DNA from: Anomaloglossus baeobatrachus
Taxonomy: Eukaryota; Chordata; Amphibia; Anura; Aromobatidae
DNA: 64,000 nucleotides
Assembly: GCF_048569485.1 (NCBI RefSeq)
Contig: NC_134359.1
Span: 151,860,933 to 151,924,932, forward strand
Direction of reading: 5' to 3'
Below, piece by piece: positions 36,524-49,138 of the stretch. Position numbers and translations under genes: made by a program. The first letter of the stretch is position 1. Every line of letters starts with the position of its first letter. The notes below the pieces were generated by a model that had not been told where the DNA came from, searched no databases, and was given only the letters and a program-made list of their open reading frames with translations.

Positions 36524-37955
36524 GACAGTCAGGCACAAGAACACATCAAATCTACCATAATGGAGACGAACACAATATAAATACATTTGATGACATCACA
36601 AGACCGCCCCTGATAGAAAAAAATGGGCGGGAAAGGGTGCATTGCAGTGAAGCATGACGCTATACAAGTAACTTCATGAATGATGTGAAAAATAAAGTCA
36701 AATATAATAGAAATAACACATATCTCGGATCGTGATGTAATGAAATTAATCAAAATAAAAAACACCAAAAATAGCAAATCTATGTGTAATCATGATGATC
36801 TCTCAATAAAAAATACGTATGTGCAACACGGACATATGAGATGAGCCTAGAACTCTCCTAAACATGTCAGTGCTGGAGACCAAGAGAATATGAGATAGAT
36901 AAGTGGAAGCACGAAACCACACATCCAACAAAGCATATACTGTTTCAGGGTGAAGGAGGAAAAAGAAACAGTCAAAATCCCCTGAATCAGTGAAAAGGTG
37001 AAGAGGAAAAAAACACAACCAATGTTCCAGATAGAAAAATGTAATAAAGATGAGACATAAAATCCAAGAATCAGGGAACCGCTCAAGACCATGATATAGT
37101 GAGTGAGTTCAAGAAAGTTCATGAGCATGGGAAAAAAGCCACTCCGCATGCGGAGAAAGCAAGTGGCCGACCCAAAGAGGTGAAGTGAGTTCAGGACCGT
37201 GGGAAAAAAAGTTATGGCGCTTGCGCTGTTCAGAGACAAAGAGCAAGTGTAAAGCTTTTGAACCGAGTGAATGGAAGTGAGACGTGTAACCAAAAAACAG
37301 TGAATGTGCACTAATCAGACCTTGTAAAACTGACCATACATAATAGCCGGGGGAAAAAAATAAAAAGAACACATAAAGAAAAAGCAAGGCAAACACATGC
37401 AAAGCGTCAGATCAAATGGTATTTACTAAAATGTAGGATTAGTATGGATGGGAAAGACAGAGACCAAGGAAAGGAAAACCCGTATGTCCCGAGGGTAAAA
37501 ATGCGATCCCCCGTAGTGAGTTACCAGTGACACCGGGGATCAAAGAAACGTACCACTACTGCAAACTGATAGAATGAAGAACCGGAGTATAAAAAACAGT
37601 GACAATTAAGGGGTAGGTAATACAAATACCATATAGTATGTCTGCTAATGACTCGAAAAAAGTGAAAATATATATATATATGTATTAAAAATTGTTTAAG
37701 ACAGAAGCACCCAAAAAAGAAGGGGGGGGAAGTATTTTGTGTTCGAGGCAATTACTGTAAAAACATAGCTAAAAACCTATAAAGGACACAACAAATAAAA
37801 CTTGAAACCATGTTACAAGAAATATTAATTATCTAAAATATAAATAGCATTTAGACACTAAAAACATATATGAATATAAAATACTAGAAGGTGGCCCGAT
37901 TCTACGCATCGGGTATTCTAGAATTTACGTATTCTGTAGTTAATGTATGATTTTT

Positions 37956-37986
<31 letters not shown>

Positions 37987-38389
37987 GATGTTGTTGTGTG
38001 TAGTTACCAAGTGTTTGTGTAGGGGCTGTACATGTTCTGGTTGTTGTCTGGGTGTAGCGGGGGGTGAGAGCGGTGTTGTTTGTGTGTTGCGTTGTGTGTC
38101 GTTATTTGTGGAACGCTGTGTGTCTGTATCGTTGTGTATGTGTGTTGCGCGGTTTGTGTGGGTGTGTGTGTGTTTTGGGGGGAGGTATGTTTTGTGCAAT
38201 GTGTGGGTTGTGCGGTATGTGCGTATATTTGTGTGTGCCGCGGTGTTTGTGTGTTGGGTGTTGTGTGTCTGCGGCGTTGTCTGTGTGTGTGGGTGTCTGT
38301 GTAGGGCGGTGTTTGTGGTTCCCAGTGTGTGTGTGGTGTGTTGTGCAGTGCGTGTGTGGCAGTGTGTGTGTGTGTTTTGGGGGGAGGTG

Positions 38390-39010
38390 TGCACCCCCCA
38401 TCGTGGTCCATCCCCCATCGTGCTCCATCCCCCATGCTGCGCACCCCCCATCGTGCTCCATCCCCACTCCCCATTGTGCTCCATCCTCCATGCTGCGCAT
38501 TCCCCATCGTGCTCCATCCCCCATGCTGCGCATTCCCCATCGTGCTCCATCCCCCATGCTGCGCACTCCCCATCGTGCTCCATCCCCCATGCTGCGCACT
38601 CCCCATCGTGCTCCATCCCCCATGCTGCGCACCCCCCATCGTGCTCCATCCCCCATGCTGCGCACACCCCATCGTGCTCCATCCCCCATGCTGCGCACTC
38701 CCCATAGTGCTCCATCCCCCATGCTGCGCACTCCCCATCGTGCTCCATCCCCCATGCTGCGCACTCCCCATCGTGCTCCATCCCCCATGCTGCGCACTCC
38801 CAAACGTGCTCCATCACCCATGCTGCGCACTCCCCATCGTGCTCCATCCCCCATGCTGCGCACCCCCCATCGTGCTCCATCCCCCATGCTGCGCACCCCC
38901 CATCGTGCTCCATCCCCCATGCTGCGCACTCCCCATCGTGCTCCATCCCCCATGTTGTGCACCCCCCATCGTGCTCCATCCCCCATGCTGTGCACCCCCC
39001 ATCGTGCTCC
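38390..39010 (+). repeat. 33-bp minisatellite in Helitron A
   Basis: About 19 units built from CATCGTGCTCCATCCCCC and ATGCTGCGCACTCCC. The unit length is a multiple of three, so all frames stay open and give false 11-residue-repeat proteins on both strands. Confidence 0.95.
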
Positions 39011-39619
39011 ACAGTCACACATCAGACAGTAAACACGCACACGTCTGATCGCATACACACACACACCCCACTTCTCCCTGTGCCCACCGGTGGGCGGTCC
39101 CAGCAGCTGTGCTGCACGCCGTGCTCCTCGGCCGACACTCACAGATCCGATCGCATACACTCACAGACACACACACACTCACACACATCCGATCGCATAC
39201 ACACACACACTCACACACATCCGATCACATACACACACACACACACTGACGATATCGCACATACGCGCTGACACACTCACAACATCCGGAGATACCACAT
39301 GCTTCCGGCCATGTGATCCTCCGGCAGGTCCTGGAAGATCACTGCACAGTATCGCCGCCGAGAAGCAAGTGATATCACGGGATGTTGTGAGTATGTGGAT
39401 GCGATCTGATGTGTGTGTGAGGTGTGTGAGAGAGTGAGTGTGATCTGATGTGTGTGTGTGTGTCTGTTCTTATGTGTGTGTGAGGTGTGTGTGTTCCGCC
39501 GCTGCAGGACGTGGATGCGATCTGATGTGTGTGTGAGGTGTGTGTGTTCCGCCGCTGCAGGACGTGGATGCAATCTGATGTGTGTGTGAGGTGTGTGTGT
39601 TCCGCCGCTGCAGGACGTG

Positions 39620-42600
39620 GATGCGATCTGATATGAGTGTGAAAGTGTGAGTGTGCGTGTGAGTGTGAGTCTGAGTGTGCGTGTGAGTCTGAGTGTGAGT
39701 GTGCGTGTGAGTCAGAGTGTGAGTATAAGTGTGAGTGTGCGTGTGAGTGTGCGTGTGAGTCTGAGTGTGTGTGAGTGAGTGTGCGTGTGAGTCTGAGTGT
39801 GTGTGTGAGTCTGAGTGTGCGTGTGAGTCTGAGTGTGCGTGTGAGTGTGCATGTGAGTGTGCGTGTGAGTGTGCGTGTGCATGTGAGTCTAAGTGTGCGT
39901 GTGAGTGTGCGTGTGAGTGAGCGTGTGAGTCTGAGTGTGCGTGTGAGTCTGAGTCTGAGTGTGCATGTGAGTGTGCGTGTGAGTGTGCGTGTGAGTCTGA
40001 GTGTGCGTGTGAGAGTGCGTGTGAGTGTGCGTGTGAGTCTGAGTGTGCGTGTGAGTGTGCATGTGAGTGTGAGTCTGCGTGTGAGTGTGCGTGTGAGTGT
40101 GCGTCTGAGTGTGCGTGTGTGTCTGAGTGTGCGTGTGAGTGTCCGGGTGAGTGTGCGTGTGAGTCTGAGTGTGCGTGTGAGTGTGCGTGTGAGTCTGAGT
40201 GTGCGTGTGAGTGTGCGTGTGAGTCTGAGTGTGCGTGTGTGTGTGAGTGTGCGTGTGAGTAGGCGTGTGAGTGTGCGTGTGAGTCTGAGTGTGCGTGTGA
40301 GTGTGCGTGTGAGTGTGCGTGTGAGTCTGAGTGTGCATTTGAGTGTGCATGTGAGTGTGCATGTGAGCCTGAGTGTGAGTGTGCGTGTGAGTCTGAGTGT
40401 GCGTGTGAGTGTGCATGTGCATGTGAGTGTGAGTCTGCGTGTGAGTGTGCGTGTGAGTGTGCATGTGCGTCTGAGTGTGCGTGTGTGTCTGAGTGTGCGT
40501 GTGAGTGTGCGTGTGAGTCTGAGTGTGCGTGTGAGTGTGCGTGTGAGTCTGAGTGTGCGTGTGAGTGTGAGTGTGCGTGTGAGTGTGCGTGTGAGTCTGA
40601 GTGTGCGTGTGAGTGTGAGAGTGCGTGTGAGTGTGCGTGTGAGTGTGCGTGTGAGTCTGAGTGTGCGTGTGAGTGTGCATGTGCATGTGAGTGTGAGTCT
40701 GCGTGTGAGTGTGCGTGTGTGTGTGCGTGTGCGTCTGAGTGTGCGTGTGTGTCTGAGTGTGAGTGTGCGGGTGAGTGTGCGTGTGAGTCTGAGTGTGCGT
40801 GTGAGTGTGTGTGTGAGTCTGAGTGTGCGTGTGAGTGTGCGTGTGAGTGTGTGTGAGTGTGCGTGTGAGTGTGCGTGTGAGTCTGAGTGTGCGTGTGAGT
40901 GTGTGTGTGAGTGTGCGTGTGCATGTGAGTGTGCATGTGAGTGTGCATGTGAGTGTGCATGTGAGCCTGAGTCTGAGTGTGAGTGTGCGTGTGAGTCTGA
41001 GTGTGCGTGTGAGTGTGCATGTGCATGTGAGTGTGAGTCTGCGTGTGAGTGTGCGGGTGAGTGTGAGCCTGAGTCTGAGTGTGAGTGTGCGTGTGAGTCT
41101 GAGTGTGCGTGTGAGTGTGCGTGTGCGTCTGAGTGTGCATGTGTGTCTGAGTGTGCGTGTGAGTGTGCGGGTGAGTGTGCGTGTGAGTCTGAGTGTGCGT
41201 GTGAGTGTGCGTGTGAGTCTGAGTGTGAGCCTGAGTCTGAGTGTGAGTCTGAGTGTGCGTGTGAGTCTGAGTGTGCGTGTGAGTCTGAGTGTGCGTGTGA
41301 GTGTGGGTCTGAGTGTGCATGTGAGTGTGCGCGTGAGTGTGCGCGTGAGTCTGAGTGTGAGTGTGCATGTGAGTGTGCATGTGAGTCTGAGTGCGTGTGA
41401 GTGCGCGTGTGAGTCTGAGTATGAGTGTGAGTATGAGTGTGAGTGTGCGTGTGAGTCTGAGTGTGAGTGTGAGTGTGCGTGTGAGCCTGAGTGTGAGTCT
41501 GAGTGTGCGTGCGAGTGTGCGTGCGAGTGTGCGTGTGAGTGTGCGTGAGTGTGCATGAGTCTGAGTGTGCGTGTGAGTGTGCGTGTGAGTGTGCGTGTGA
41601 GTCTGAGTGTGCGTGTGAGTGTGCGTGTGAGTCTGAGTGTGCGTGTGAGTCTGAGTGTGCGTGTGAGTGTGCGTGTGCGTGTGAGTCTGAGTGTGAGTGT
41701 GCATGTGAGTGTGCGTGTGCTTGTGAGTCTGAGTGTGAGTCTGAGTGTGAGTCTGAGTGTGCTTGTGAATCTGAGTGTGAGTCTGAGTGTTAGTCTGAGT
41801 GTGCGTGTGAGTGTGCGTGTGCTTGTGAGTCTGAGTGTGAGTCTGAGTGTGAGTTTGAGTGTGCTTGTGAATCTGAGTGTGAGTCTGAGTGTTAGTCTGA
41901 GTGTGCGTGTGAGTGTGCGTGTGCTTGTGAGTCTGAGTGTGAGTCTGAGTGTGAGTCTGAGTGTGCGTGTGAGTGAGCGTGTGAGTGTGCGTGTGCGTCT
42001 GCATGTGAGTGTTAGTGTGAGTCTGAGTGTGCGTGTGAGTGTGAGTCTGAGTGTGTGTGTGTGTGAGTGTACGTGTGAGTGTGCGTGTGAGTATGCGTGT
42101 GAGTCTGAGTGTGCGTGTGAGTCTGAGTGTGAGTGAGTGTGAGTCTGTGTGTGTGAGTCTGAGTGTGCGTGTGAGTCTGAGTGTGAGTGTGAGTCTGAGT
42201 GTGCGTGTGAGTGTGCGTCTGTGTCTGAGTGTGCGTGTGCATGTGAGTCTGAGTGTGCGTGTGAGTCTGAGTGTGAATCTGCGTGTGAGTGTGCGTGTGA
42301 GTGTGCGTGTGAGTGTGCGTGTGAATCTGATTGTGCGTGTGAGTGTGAGTGTGCATGTGAGTGTGCGTGTGAGTCTGAGTGTGCGTGTGCATGTGAGTGT
42401 GCGTGTGAGTCTGAATGAGCGTGTGCGTGTGAGTCTGAGTGAGTGTGCGTGTGAGTGTGCGTGTGAGTGTGCATGTGAGTCTGAGTGTGCGTGTGAGTCT
42501 GAATGTGCGTGTGAGTCTGAGTGTGAGTCTGAGTGAGTGTGCGTGTGAGTGTGCGTGTGAGTGTGCATGTGAGTGTGCGTGTGAGTCTGAGTGTGCGTGT

Positions 42601-44790
42601 GAGTCTGAATGTGCGTGTGCGTGAGTCTGAGTGTGAGTCTGAGTGTGAGTGTGTGTGTGTGTCTGAGTGTGCAAGTGAGTCTGAGTGTGAGTGTGCGTGT
42701 GAGTCTGAGTGAGTGTGCGTGTGAGTGTGCGTGTGAGTGTGCATGTGAGTCTGAGTGTGAGTCTGAGTGTGCATGTGAGTGTGCGTGTGAGTCTGAGTGT
42801 GCGTGTGAGTCTGAGTATGAGTGTGAGTCTGAGTGTGAGTCTGAATGTGCGTGTGAGTCTGAGTGTGAGTGTGAGTGTGCGTCTGAGTGTGCGTGTGTCT
42901 GAGTGTGCGTGTGCAAGTGAGTCTGAGTGTGAGTGTGAGTCTGAGTGTGCGTGTGAGTCTGAGTGTGAGTGTGTGTGAGTCTGAGTGTGAGTGTGCGTGT
43001 GAGTCTGAGTGTGAGTGTGTGTCTGAGTGTGCGTGTGAGTCTGAGTGTGAGTGTGTGTGTGAGTCTGAGTGTGAGTGTGCGTGTGAGTGTGCGTGTGAGT
43101 CTGAGTGTGAGTCTGTGTGTGAGTGTGCGTGTGAGTGTGCGTGTGAGTGTGCGTGTGAGTCTGAGTGTGAGTGTGAGTCTGAGTGTGCGTGTGAGTGTGC
43201 GTCTGTGTCTGAGTGTGCGTGTGCATGTGAGTCTGAGTGTGCGTGTGAGTCTGAGTGTGAATCTGCGTGTGAGTGTGCGTGTGAGTGTGCGTGTGAGTGT
43301 GCGTGTGAATCTGATTGTGCGTGTGAGTGTGAGTGTGAGTGTGCATGTGAGTGTGCGTGTGAGTCTGAGTGTGCGTGTGCATGTGAGTGTGCGTGTGAGT
43401 CTGAATGAGCGTGTGCGTGTGAGTCTGAGTGAGTGTGCGTGTGAGTGTGCGTGTGAGTGTGCATGTGAGTCTGAGTGTGCGTGTGAGTCTGAATGTGCGT
43501 GTGAGTCTGAGTGTGAGTCTGAGTGAGTGTGCGTGTGAGTGTGCGTGTGAGTGTGCATGTGAGTGTGCGTGTGAGTCTGAGTGTGCGTGTGAGTCTGAAT
43601 GTGCGTGTGCGTGAGTCTGAGTGTGAGTCTGAGTGTGAGTGTGTGTGTGTGTCTGAGTGTGCAAGTGAGTCTGAGTGTGAGTGTGCGTGTGAGTCTGAGT
43701 GAGTGTGCGTGTGAGTGTGCGTGTGAGTGTGCATGTGAGTCTGAGTGTGAGTCTGAGTGTGCATGTGAGTGTGCGTGTGAGTCTGAGTGTGCGTGTGAGT
43801 CTGAGTATGAGTGTGAGTGTGAGTGTGAGTCTGAGTGTGCGTGTGTCTGAGTGTGCGTGTGCAAGTGAGTCTGAGTGTGAGTGTGAGTCTGAGTGTGCGT
43901 GTGAGTCTGAGTGTGAGTGTGTGTGAGTCTGAGTGTGAGTGTGCGTGTGAGTCTGAGTGTGAGTGTGTGTCTGAGTGTGCGTGTGAGTCTGAGTGTGAGT
44001 GTGTGTGTGAGTCTGAGTGTGAGTGTGCGTGTGAGTGTGCGTGTGAGTCTGAGTGTGAGTCTGTGTGTGAGTGTGCGTGTGAGTGTGCGTGTGAGTGTGC
44101 GTGTGAGTCTGAGTGTGCGTGTGTGTCTGAGTGTGCGTGTGCGTGTGAGTCTGAGTGTGCGTGTGAGTGTGCATGTGTGTGTGTGTGAGTCTAAGTGTGA
44201 GTCTATGTGTGAGTGTGCGTGTGAGTGTGAGTGTGCGTGTGAGTCTGAGTGTGCGTGTGAGTGTGCGTGTGAGTGTGCGTGTGAGTGTGCGTGTGAGTCT
44301 GAGTGTGAGTGTGCGTGTGAGTGTGCGTGTGAGTGTGCGTGTGAGTCTGAGTGTGAGTCTGCGTGTGAGTCTGCGTGTGAGTCTGCGTGTGAGTCTGCGT
44401 GTGAGTCTGAGTCTGCGTGTGAGTGTGTGATTCTGAGTCTGAGTGTGTTTGTGTGTGAGTGTGCGTGTGAGTGTGAGTATGAGTGTCAGTCTGAGTGTGA
44501 GTGTGAGTGTGTGAGTCTGAGTGTGTGAGTCTGAGTGTGTGAGTCTGAGTGTGAGTAAGTGTGTGTGAAAGTGTGTGAGTCTGAGTGTGTGTGAAAGTGT
44601 GTGAGTCTGAGTGTGTGTGAAAGTGTGTGAGTCTGAGTGTGTGTGAAAGTGTGTGAGTCTGAGTGTGTGTGAAAGTGTGAGTCTGAGTGTGAGTGAAAGT
44701 GTGTGAGTCTGAGTGTGAGTGAAAGTGTGTGAGTCTGAGTGAAAGTGTGTGAGTCTGAGTGAAAGTGTGTGAGTCTGTGTGTCTGTTCTT
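39620..44790 (+). repeat. ~5.2-kb GTGAGT/GTGTGC/GTCTGA hexamer array
   Basis: Almost the whole stretch is made of hexamers GTGAGT, GTGTGC, GTGTGA and TCTGAG, with no unique sequence. Higher-order structure is present: a 102-bp unit three times near 41,719, 41,821 and 41,923, and a 950-990-bp duplication at 42.15-44.12 kb. The right end shifts to GTGTGAAAGTGTGTGAGTCT units. All long frames here (up to 1,464 codons) are low-complexity artefacts. Confidence 0.95.
42150..44116 (+). repeat. Direct duplication of ~0.95-0.99 kb inside the hexamer array
   Basis: Rare words recur at a constant offset: GTCTGTGTCT at 42,217 and 43,201 (984), a 61-codon frame at 42,439 and 43,429 (990), and another at 42,887 and 43,835 (948). 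The second copy lacks about 42 bp. Confidence 0.85.
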
Positions 44791-44946
44791 ATGTGTGTGC
44801 GTGTGTGTGTGTTCCGCCGCTGCAGGACCTTGATGCGCTCACCTCGGGGCGAGAAGCCATTCCGTGTGGGGGGCGGAGCCTGGGCGAGCGGCCAATCCGT
44901 GCGGGGGGGACAGAGACAGACAGAATAAGGCAATTATATATATAGA

Positions 44947-47144
44947 CTAGAAGGTGGCCCGATTCTACGCATCGGGTGTTCTAGAATTTACGTATTGTGC
45001 AGTTCATGTATGATTTTTGTTATATATATATATATATATATATATAAGTTGTTGTGTGTAGTTACCAAGTGTTTGTGTAGGGCGCTGTACATGTTCTGGG
45101 TGTTGTCTGGGTGTGGCGGGGGGTGAGAGCGGTGTTGTATGTGTGTTGCGTGTGTTGCGTTGTTTGTGGAGCGCTGTGTGTCTGTAGCGTTGTGTGTGTG
45201 TGTGTGTGTTGCGCGGTTTGTGTGGGTGTGGTGTGTTTTGGGGGAGGTATGTTTTGTGCAATGTGTGTGTTGTGCGGTATGTGCGTATATTTATGTATGC
45301 CGCGGTGTTTGTGTGTTGGTTGTTGTGTGTGTGCAGCGTTGTCTGTGTGTGTGGGTGTCTGTGTATGGCGGTGTTTGTGGTTCCCAGTGTGTGTGTGGTG
45401 TATTGTGTGTGTGTGTGTGTTGGGGGGAGGTGTGCACCTCCCATCGTGCTCCATCCCCCATGCTGCGCACCCCCCATCGTGCTCCATCCCCCATGCTGTG
45501 CACCCCCCATCGTGCCCCATCCCCCATGCTGCCCACCCCCCATCGTGCTCCATCCCCTATGCTGCGCACCCCCCATCGTGCTCCATCCCCCATGCTGCGC
45601 ACCCCCCATCGTGCTCCATCCACCATGCTGCGCACTCCCCATCGTGCTACATCCCCCATGCTGCGCACTCCCCATCGTGCTACATCCCCCATGCTGCGCA
45701 CTCCCCATCGTGCTACATCCCCCATGCTGCGCACCCCCCATCGTGCTACATCCCCCATCGTGCTCCATCCCCCATGCTGTGCACTCCCCATCGTGCTCCA
45801 TCCTCCATGCTGCGCACCCCCCCCATCGTGCTCCATCCCCCATGCTGTGCACTCCCCATCGTGCTACATCCCCCATGCTGCGCACTCCCCATCGTGCTAC
45901 ATCCCCCATGCTGCGCACCCAACATCGTGCTCCATCCACCATGCTGCGCACTCCCCATCGTGCTACATCCCCCATGCTGCGCACTCCCCATCGTGCTACA
46001 TCCCCCATGCTGCGCACTCCCCATCGTGCTACATCCCCCATGCTGCGCACCCCCCATCGTGCTACATCCCCCATCGTGCTCCATCCCCCATGCTGTGCAC
46101 TCCCCATCGTGCTCCATCCTCCATGCTGCGCACCCCCCCATCGTGCTCCATCCCCCATGCTGTGCACTCCCCATCGTGCTACATCCCCCATGCTGCGCAC
46201 TCCCCATCGTGCTACATCCCCCATGCTGCGCACCCCCCATCGTGCTCCATCCGCCATGCTGCGCACTCCCCATCGTGCTACATCCCCCATGCTGCGCACT
46301 CCCCATCGTGCTACATCCCCCATGCTGTGCACCCCCATCGTGCTCCATCCGCCATGCTGCGCACTCCCCATCGTGCTACATCCCCCATGCTGCGCACTCC
46401 CCATCGTGGTACATCCCCCATGCTGCGCACTCCCCATCGTGCTACATCCCCCATGCTGCGCACCCCCCATCGTGCTACATCCCCCATCGTGCTACACCCC
46501 CCATCGTGCTCCATCTGCCATGCTGCGCACTCCCCATCGTGCTACATCCCCCATGCTGCGCACTCCCCATCGTGGTACATCCCCCATGCTGCGCACCCCC
46601 CATCGTGCTCCATCCCCCATGCTGCGCACCCCCCATCGTGCTACATCCCCCATCGTGCTCCATCCCCCATGCTATAAAAGTTCTCCTATTATACTCAGAG
46701 AGGAGTATAATAGGAGGACTGTAATAGGAGGAGTAGTCCTGGGGGGAGAGGAGTATAATGCCGGCTCCCTGCACATGTGTACCGGGAGCCGGTGTACGCT
46801 GGTAACTATGATACACATCGGGTAACTAAGGGACCTTAGTTACCCGATGTGTATAATGGTTACCAGCGTTCACCGGCTCCGTCACGATCCCAGCAGCGCA
46901 AGGTTATGTCTGGCGATGCGTGCGGAGGGCCGGGGCGAGCAGCCAATCCATGCGGAGGGCGGGGCCAGGCCGAGGCGAGCGACCAATCCGTGGGGGGGCG
47001 GACTAGAGGCGAGGCGAGCAGCCAATCCGTGCGGGGGGCTGGGCCATGGCGAGCCCAGCGGCCAATCAGCTTTGTGTCACCGTAAGGACACAATTTTGGA
47101 GCAAGACAGACAGACAGACAGAATAAGGCAATTATATATATAGA
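44947..47144 (-). mobile_element. Non-autonomous Helitron B (2,198 bp)
   Basis: Same termini as A: minus strand TCTATATATATAATTGCC to hairpin and CTAG. It abuts A directly, so A's TC follows B's CTAG with no base between (plus-strand junction ...TATATAGA|CTAGAAGG at 44,946/44,947). It has the same GT-rich part and 33-bp minisatellite but lacks the hexamer array. Its plus-strand right part is GC-rich, with repeated GAGCAGCCAATCCGTGCGG-type units. Confidence 0.85.
45430..46672 (+). repeat. 33-bp minisatellite in Helitron B
   Basis: About 37 units of the same type as in Helitron A, with a CTACATC variant alternating with CTCCATC. A block of ~300 bp (about 45.64-45.83 kb) recurs at about 45.95-46.14 kb, so segmental duplication has extended the array. 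Confidence 0.93.
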
Positions 47145-47345
47145 TAAGATAAATATATAAACAAGTAACCAGATAGCATTTAATAAAATAGATCGGTGAC
47201 CTTATTGAGGCCTCGGGGTTTTAAAGTGTTGAGTTTATAAATCCAGTACGTTTCTTTCTTATTAAGAACCTCTATCCGATTTGATATGTATGGGGGTATA
47301 TATTTTATAGGGATGACCTTTAATTTTTTTGTCATGATATAGACA

Positions 47346-47594
47346 CACTGTGATTGTGATAAGCGTTATATTGGGAGAACCACCCAGGCACTACATAACA
47401 GAATTAACTCCCACAGACACAATATTAAAGTGGGTTTTATGCTTCATGGACTATCCCGACATACTACTCTATATCATGACAAAAAAATTATACTAAAGGT
47501 CACCCCTATAGAATATATACCCCCATACATATCAAATCGGATAGAGGTTCTTAATAAGAAAGAAACGTACTGGATTTATAAACTCAACACGTGA
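47346..47594 (+). pseudogene. PLE GIY-YIG endonuclease, C-terminal part
   Basis: The frame reads HCDCDKRYIGRTTQALHNRI, then SHRHNI, then ETYWIYKLNT. This is the Penelope-type GIY-YIG endonuclease: a CxC pair just before the Y-I-G core, the Arg of the second helix, and the E-YWI-LNT block near the protein's end. The domain follows the reverse transcriptase in complete PLEs; here the RT is missing through 5' truncation. The minus-strand left copy (47,145-47,341) keeps only the last ~65 codons and shows the usual closing LNTLKPRGLN. Both copies are non-functional remnants. Confidence 0.85.
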
Positions 47595-47946
47595 AAACCC
47601 CGAGGCCTCAATGAGGTCATCGATCTATTTTATTAAATGCTATCTGGTTACTTGTTTATATATTTATCTTATATTTATATTCATATATGTTTTTAGTGTC
47701 TAAATGCTATTTATATTTTAGATAATTAATATATCTTGTAACATGGTTTCAAGTTTTATTTGTTGTGTCCTTTATAGGTTTTTTGCTATGTTTTTATGCT
47801 TTTACATTTATTGTTGTTTATCCATATTTATAAGTCTTCTTGGGACACAGATTCATATTTGTTCTTTCTGTCAGCAGTAATTGCCTCGAACACAAAATAC
47901 TTCCCCCCCCTTCTTTTTTGGGTGCTTCTGTCTTAAATAATTTTTA

Positions 47947-47999
<53 letters not shown>

Positions 48000-49138
48000 C
48001 TTTTTTCGAGTCATTAGCAGACATACTATCTGGTATTTGTATTACCTACCCCTTAATTGTCACTGTTTTTTATACTCCGGTTCTTCATTCTATCAGTTTG
48101 CAGTAGTGGTACGTTTCTTTGATCCCCGGTGTCACTGGTAACTCACTACGGGGGATCGCATTTTTACCCTGGGGACATACGGGTTTTCCTTTCCTTGGTC
48201 TCTGTCTTTCCCATCCATACTAATCCTACATTTTAGTATATACCATTTGATCTGACGCTTTGCATGTGTTTGCCTTTCTTTTTCTTTATGTGTTCTTTCT
48301 ATTTTTTTCCCCCGGCTATTATGTATGGTCAGTTTTACAAGGTCTGATTAGTGCACATTCACTGTTTTTTGGTTACACGTCTCACTTCCATTCACTCGGT
48401 TCAAAAGCTTTACACTTGCTCTTTGTCTCTGAACAGCGCAAGCGCCATAACTTTTTTTCCCACGGTCCTGAACTCACTTCACCTCTTTGGGTCGGCCACT
48501 TGCTTTCTCCGCATGCGGAGTGGCTTTTTTCCTACGCTCATGAACTTTCTTGAACTCACTCACTATATCATGGTCTTGAGCGGTTCCCTGATTCTTGGAT
48601 TTTATGTCTCATCTTTATTACATTTTTCTATCTGGAACATTGGTTGTGTTTTTTTCCTCTTCACCTTTTCACTGATTCAGGGGATTTTGACTGTTTCTTT
48701 TTCCTCCTTCACCCTGAAACAGTATATGCTTTGTTGGATGTGTGGTTTCGTGCTTCCACTTATCTATCTCATATTCTCTTGGTCTCCAGCACTGACATGT
48801 TTAGGAGAGTTCTAGGCTCATCTCATATGTCCGTGTTGCACATACGTATTTTTTATTGAGAGATCATCATGATTACACATAGATTTGCTATTTTTGGTGT
48901 TTTTTATTTTGATTAATTTCATTACATCACGATCCGAGATATGTGTTATTTCTATTATATTTGACTTTATTTTTCACATCATTCATGAAGTTACTTGTAT
49001 TGCATCATGCTTCACTGCAATGCACCCTTTCCCGCCCATTTTTTTCTATCAGGGGCGGTCTTGTGATGTCATCAAATGTATTTATATTGTGTTCGTCTCC
49101 ATTATGGTAGATTTGATGTGTTCTTGTGCCTGACGGTC

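Larger units (their letters stand above)
37884..44946 (-). mobile_element. Non-autonomous Helitron A (7,063 bp)
   Basis: On the minus strand it begins TCTATATATATAATTGCC and ends with a hairpin CCCGATGCGTAGAATCGGG, 11 bases, and CTAG. A 5' TC, a 3' hairpin and CTRR are Helitron hallmarks. Together with copy B it was inserted between A (37,883) and T (47,145) without a target duplication. The interior has no Rep/helicase gene. It carries, from the plus-strand left, a ~450-bp GT-rich part, a 33-bp minisatellite, three ~57-bp repeats with TTCCGCCGCTGCAGGACG (39.49-39.64 kb), and a ~5-kb GTGAGT-type array. Confidence 0.85.

Noticed and set aside
37918-39160. Frames with [11 protein letters not shown]- or [11 protein letters not shown]-type repeats
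   Set aside because: Translation of the 33-bp minisatellite in different frames; the same happens in the second Helitron at 45.0-46.8 kb.
39470-44933. Open frames of up to 1,464 codons made of His-Thr, Arg-Leu-Thr or Val-Ser repeats
   Set aside because: They follow from the GTGAGT-type hexamer array: units that are multiples of three keep several frames open on both strands at once. No non-repeat domain is present.
48351-48815. 154-codon hydrophobic frame, also present inverted at 36,847-37,311
   Set aside because: It looks like a membrane protein, but it lies in the T-rich 3' part of the Penelope-like arms. Its presence in both arms is explained by the inverted duplication, not selection.
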